Of a DNA stretch of 7,544 nt, positions 5,577 to 7,544 are shown in pieces (positions within the stretch are counted from its first letter, which is position 1; each line of letters opens with the position of its first letter). The DNA is taken from NCBI GenBank assembly GCA_902364065.1, contig CABJCJ010000045.1, forward strand, positions 1 through 7,544. Reading direction: 5' to 3'. The notes under the pieces are model-generated. The model was not told the origin of the DNA. It saw only the letters and a program-made list of their open reading frames with translations, and searched no databases. Origin of the DNA: Veillonellaceae bacterium SB90 (GTDB lineage Bacteria; Bacillota; Negativicutes; Selenomonadales; Selenomonadaceae). The position numbers were made by a program, and so were the translations under genes.

Positions 5577-7544
5577 TCAGAACTGGAAATTCAGGCCGGC
5601 TTCCAGCGACCAGCTATGTTCGATCTTTGGACCGAAGGATTTCTCACAATTGACAAATGCATAGGCATCCTGGTTGAGATGCGTCGTGAGGCCGAGGCCC
5701 ACATCGTACCAGCTGCCGTCATTATGACCCGTAACGTTCATGCAGCCCGTCATGTCGCTGGCCGAAACATCCTGATTGCCGAGGAACTCATGCAGGAAGT
5801 CCGCATTGATGTAGAACGTCGTCTTCTCGCCAAGATCCTGTCCGAGGCGGAAGCCGAGGCGGCTGATGAAGCTGTCCGTACCGGACAGATGGACGCGCGT
5901 TCCCTGTGTCGTGCGGTAATCGGCGCTGCCCAGATACGTGTACTGAGCCTGTGCCTGCGGTTCGATGTACCAGGAAGAAGAGAGCGGCATCTTGCGGCCG
6001 TATTCAAAGCTCAGCGAATACGCATCATTGTGGTAATCGCCCTGCACCGGCATGCCGCTCTCCGGCAGCAGCGTGAATTTATTGAACAGGCGGCCGTATT
6101 TGGCGACGATGTCCGTGTAATGACCTTTATTGCCCAGACGGGTATCGTAGAACCAGGCACCATAGCGCTTCGTGTCACTGCTGCCATTGAGTTCTTTGTA
6201 GTTCGCACTGCCGTTCATCCAGTCAAGTGCCGCACCCTGGATGTGTTTGCCAAAGTTCGTTTCGTTCCGCGTCCAGTCATAGCCGACTTCTACCATCGTA
6301 TTCTTAGCATCATACAGGCCCGTACGCCCCAGCTGATCATGGCGGATTCTAGCCCACGTGCCGTCGCCGTCCGCGCTGTAGCGGGCTTCGCCGAGGCGCT
6401 TGTTGAGCGTATCGGTATAAATTTCAGAAATGGCATTCATGTAGTCCAGATGAATGGCCTTCTTGATAACCTTGCCGCTGTCCGAAGGCGTGACCACCGC
6501 TTCATCCACGAACCAGTTGGTCCCTTCCTTCACCGGGTTTTCGATGGTCTCGGTCTTCAGGTATTCCGGCAGGAGATTGCCATCTGCATCGGTGGTCTTC
6601 TTCCTGGCCATGGCATCCGTCATGATCTTTTCCTGATTCGGGACTTCCTTGGTAAACCCTTTACCAGAAAAAGTCGCCGTTACATAGTCGTTGCCGGGCT
6701 TGTAGGTGCCTACGCCGTTTTTGCCCCCGTTGAATTTCTCATTGGCCGCGGTATCTTCCGGGTTGAACTTCTCGTTCTTCACTTTCAGAGTAACATTGTT
6801 GATGCCCTGATCCTTGGCCAAGCTCACATCGAATTTGGCGGCCGGATCCCGTTTGTAATCATCCCCGCCGGTGGTGGCAAAGCGGATGCCTTTCAACTCT
6901 TCCACTTTGGTATCAGGCTGGAGGTAGGCCTGGATGTGCTGGACCCCGGACTGGCTCAGGTCCCTTACATAGAGCATATCGGATTTGGCCGCATCCTTGG
7001 AAAAGTCCATGAGGAAGGTGCCGCCCTCCCCAGTGAGCTTGCCGATGGAAACGGACACCCCGTGTCCCTTCCGGGTATCCACCAGCCCCCCATGGTTGAA
7101 GTCCAGAGAGGTGAGGAAGCTCTTGCCCCGGGTCTGCCATTTGCTGCCGGGGTCCATGGTCAGGTTGATGGTACCAGCATTCAAGCGGGGGACGCCGTAC
7201 ATGGCATAAGCCGTATCTGCCTGATTTTTCCAACCGTACAGATGGCCCAGCGCGGATTTATTCATATCGGAAGACACATCCACCTGGCGGGGAGTCAGCT
7301 GCCCGGCAGCGTCAAAATCCGCATAATCATCGGCCTGGCCTTCAAAATAGCTGCCATCCTGGAGATGGAGATTCACGCTGCCTCCATCTTTGGCATAGAC
7401 ATCCCCATACAGTTTCAGATGTCCAGCCAGGTTGATGCTCCCATATTGACGGTCTTTGATGGTTTGAATGGTTGTCTCCAACCCTTTTAGATAAGCTTCT
7501 GCATATTCTTTTTGACCCTCGTTTATGTCAGGATCATCCAATTG
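5577..7544 (-). CDS. Pertactin-like autotransporter, 3' part, cut at the window edge
   Basis: The frame is open at the right edge, so the true start and signal peptide lie outside; 655 residues are visible. Residues about 35-130 hold short beta repeats including GSINLAGHLKLYGDVYA and GTINLTMDPGSKW. Residues about 160-255 carry the junction region IGKLTGEGGTFLMDF...DMLYV...G-x-Q-x-I-x-AYL, which resembles the autochaperone segment of pertactin-type passengers. A linker with YMNAISEIYTDTLNKRLGEAR (residues about 367-388) leads into the barrel. Residues about 395-655 are a canonical autotransporter domain, starting TWARI and NTMVEVGYDW and ending LEAGLNFQF with the terminal Phe. Two cysteines (about residues 601 and 633) lie in the last strands or loops, which is unusual for a barrel. 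The barrel differs clearly from that of the downstream gene, so the two are not simple duplicates. It is probably the upstream gene of the same operon. The family is certain, the ligand unknown. Confidence 0.93.
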   Translation of the reverse strand, partial: QLDDPDINEGQKEYAEAYLKGLETTIQTIKDRQYGSINLAGHLKLYGDVYAKDGGSVNLHLQDGSYFEGQADDYADFDAAGQLTPRQVDVSSDMNKSALGHLYGWKNQADTAYAMYGVPRLNAGTINLTMDPGSKWQTRGKSFLTSLDFNHGGLVDTRKGHGVSVSIGKLTGEGGTFLMDFSKDAAKSDMLYVRDLSQSGVQHIQAYLQPDTKVEELKGIRFATTGGDDYKRDPAAKFDVSLAKDQGINNVTLKVKNEKFNPEDTAANEKFNGGKNGVGTYKPGNDYVTATFSGKGFTKEVPNQEKIMTDAMARKKTTDADGNLLPEYLKTETIENPVKEGTNWFVDEAVVTPSDSGKVIKKAIHLDYMNAISEIYTDTLNKRLGEARYSADGDGTWARIRHDQLGRTGLYDAKNTMVEVGYDWTRNETNFGKHIQGAALDWMNGSANYKELNGSSDTKRYGAWFYDTRLGNKGHYTDIVAKYGRLFNKFTLLPESGMPVQGDYHNDAYSLSFEYGRKMPLSSSWYIEPQAQAQYTYLGSADYRTTQGTRVHLSGTDSFISRLGFRLGQDLGEKTTFYINADFLHEFLGNQDVSASDMTGCMNVTGHNDGSWYDVGLGLTTHLNQDAYAFVNCEKSFGPKIEHSWSLEAGLNFQF

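Noticed and set aside
5562..7490. A 642-codon open frame on the plus strand, opposite the partial autotransporter.
   Set aside because: It is fully antisense to a gene with clear autotransporter features. Its translation is rich in Ala, Val, Ile, Arg and His with no recognisable domain. Its length is explained by the codon pattern of the opposite strand.

Overview
The window reads as chromosomal DNA from a diderm Firmicute of the Negativicutes type (Selenomonas, Mitsuokella, Megasphaera or Megamonas relatives). This is an inference. The autotransporters with C-terminal outer-membrane beta-barrels require an outer membrane, while the strong AGGAG and AAGGTG ribosome binding sites, U-tailed terminators and mid-range base composition look Firmicute-like. 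I cannot name a genus. All supported genes are on the minus strand, so the window is transcribed right to left.

Right to left: (1) 7544-5577 is the 3' part of an autotransporter gene, cut by the window edge, with a pertactin-like passenger end and a canonical barrel. (2) After a 43-base gap with no terminator comes a complete 1326-residue autotransporter (5533-1553). It has a signal peptide, a large repetitive passenger with nested repeats, and a different type of barrel. The two genes probably form one operon, which ends at a strong intrinsic terminator (about 1489-1538). (3) 1414-1500 is an extremely AT-rich regulatory stretch (about 8% G+C over 1425-1500). It holds a candidate promoter overlapped by a perfect 14-bp inverted repeat, with a smaller palindrome inside it. 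(4) 1413-205 is a complete AAA_14/DUF4143 ATPase of unknown function. (5) Directly after its stop codon, 202-89 encodes 37 residues resembling the C-terminal part of a TatA-type twin-arginine translocase subunit, followed by an intrinsic terminator (34-70). Bases 1-33 hold nothing I can assign.

The two autotransporters would place different adhesin-like or surface passengers on the outer membrane. The ATPase looks like a separate, possibly acquired unit with its own promoter, inserted next to or into a former tatA-like gene. The points most worth checking are the truncated TatA-like tail joined to the ATPase, the palindromic operator-like promoter, and the repeat structure of the passenger. 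I did not find a convincing new multi-gene system, mobile element, CRISPR array or RNA gene.
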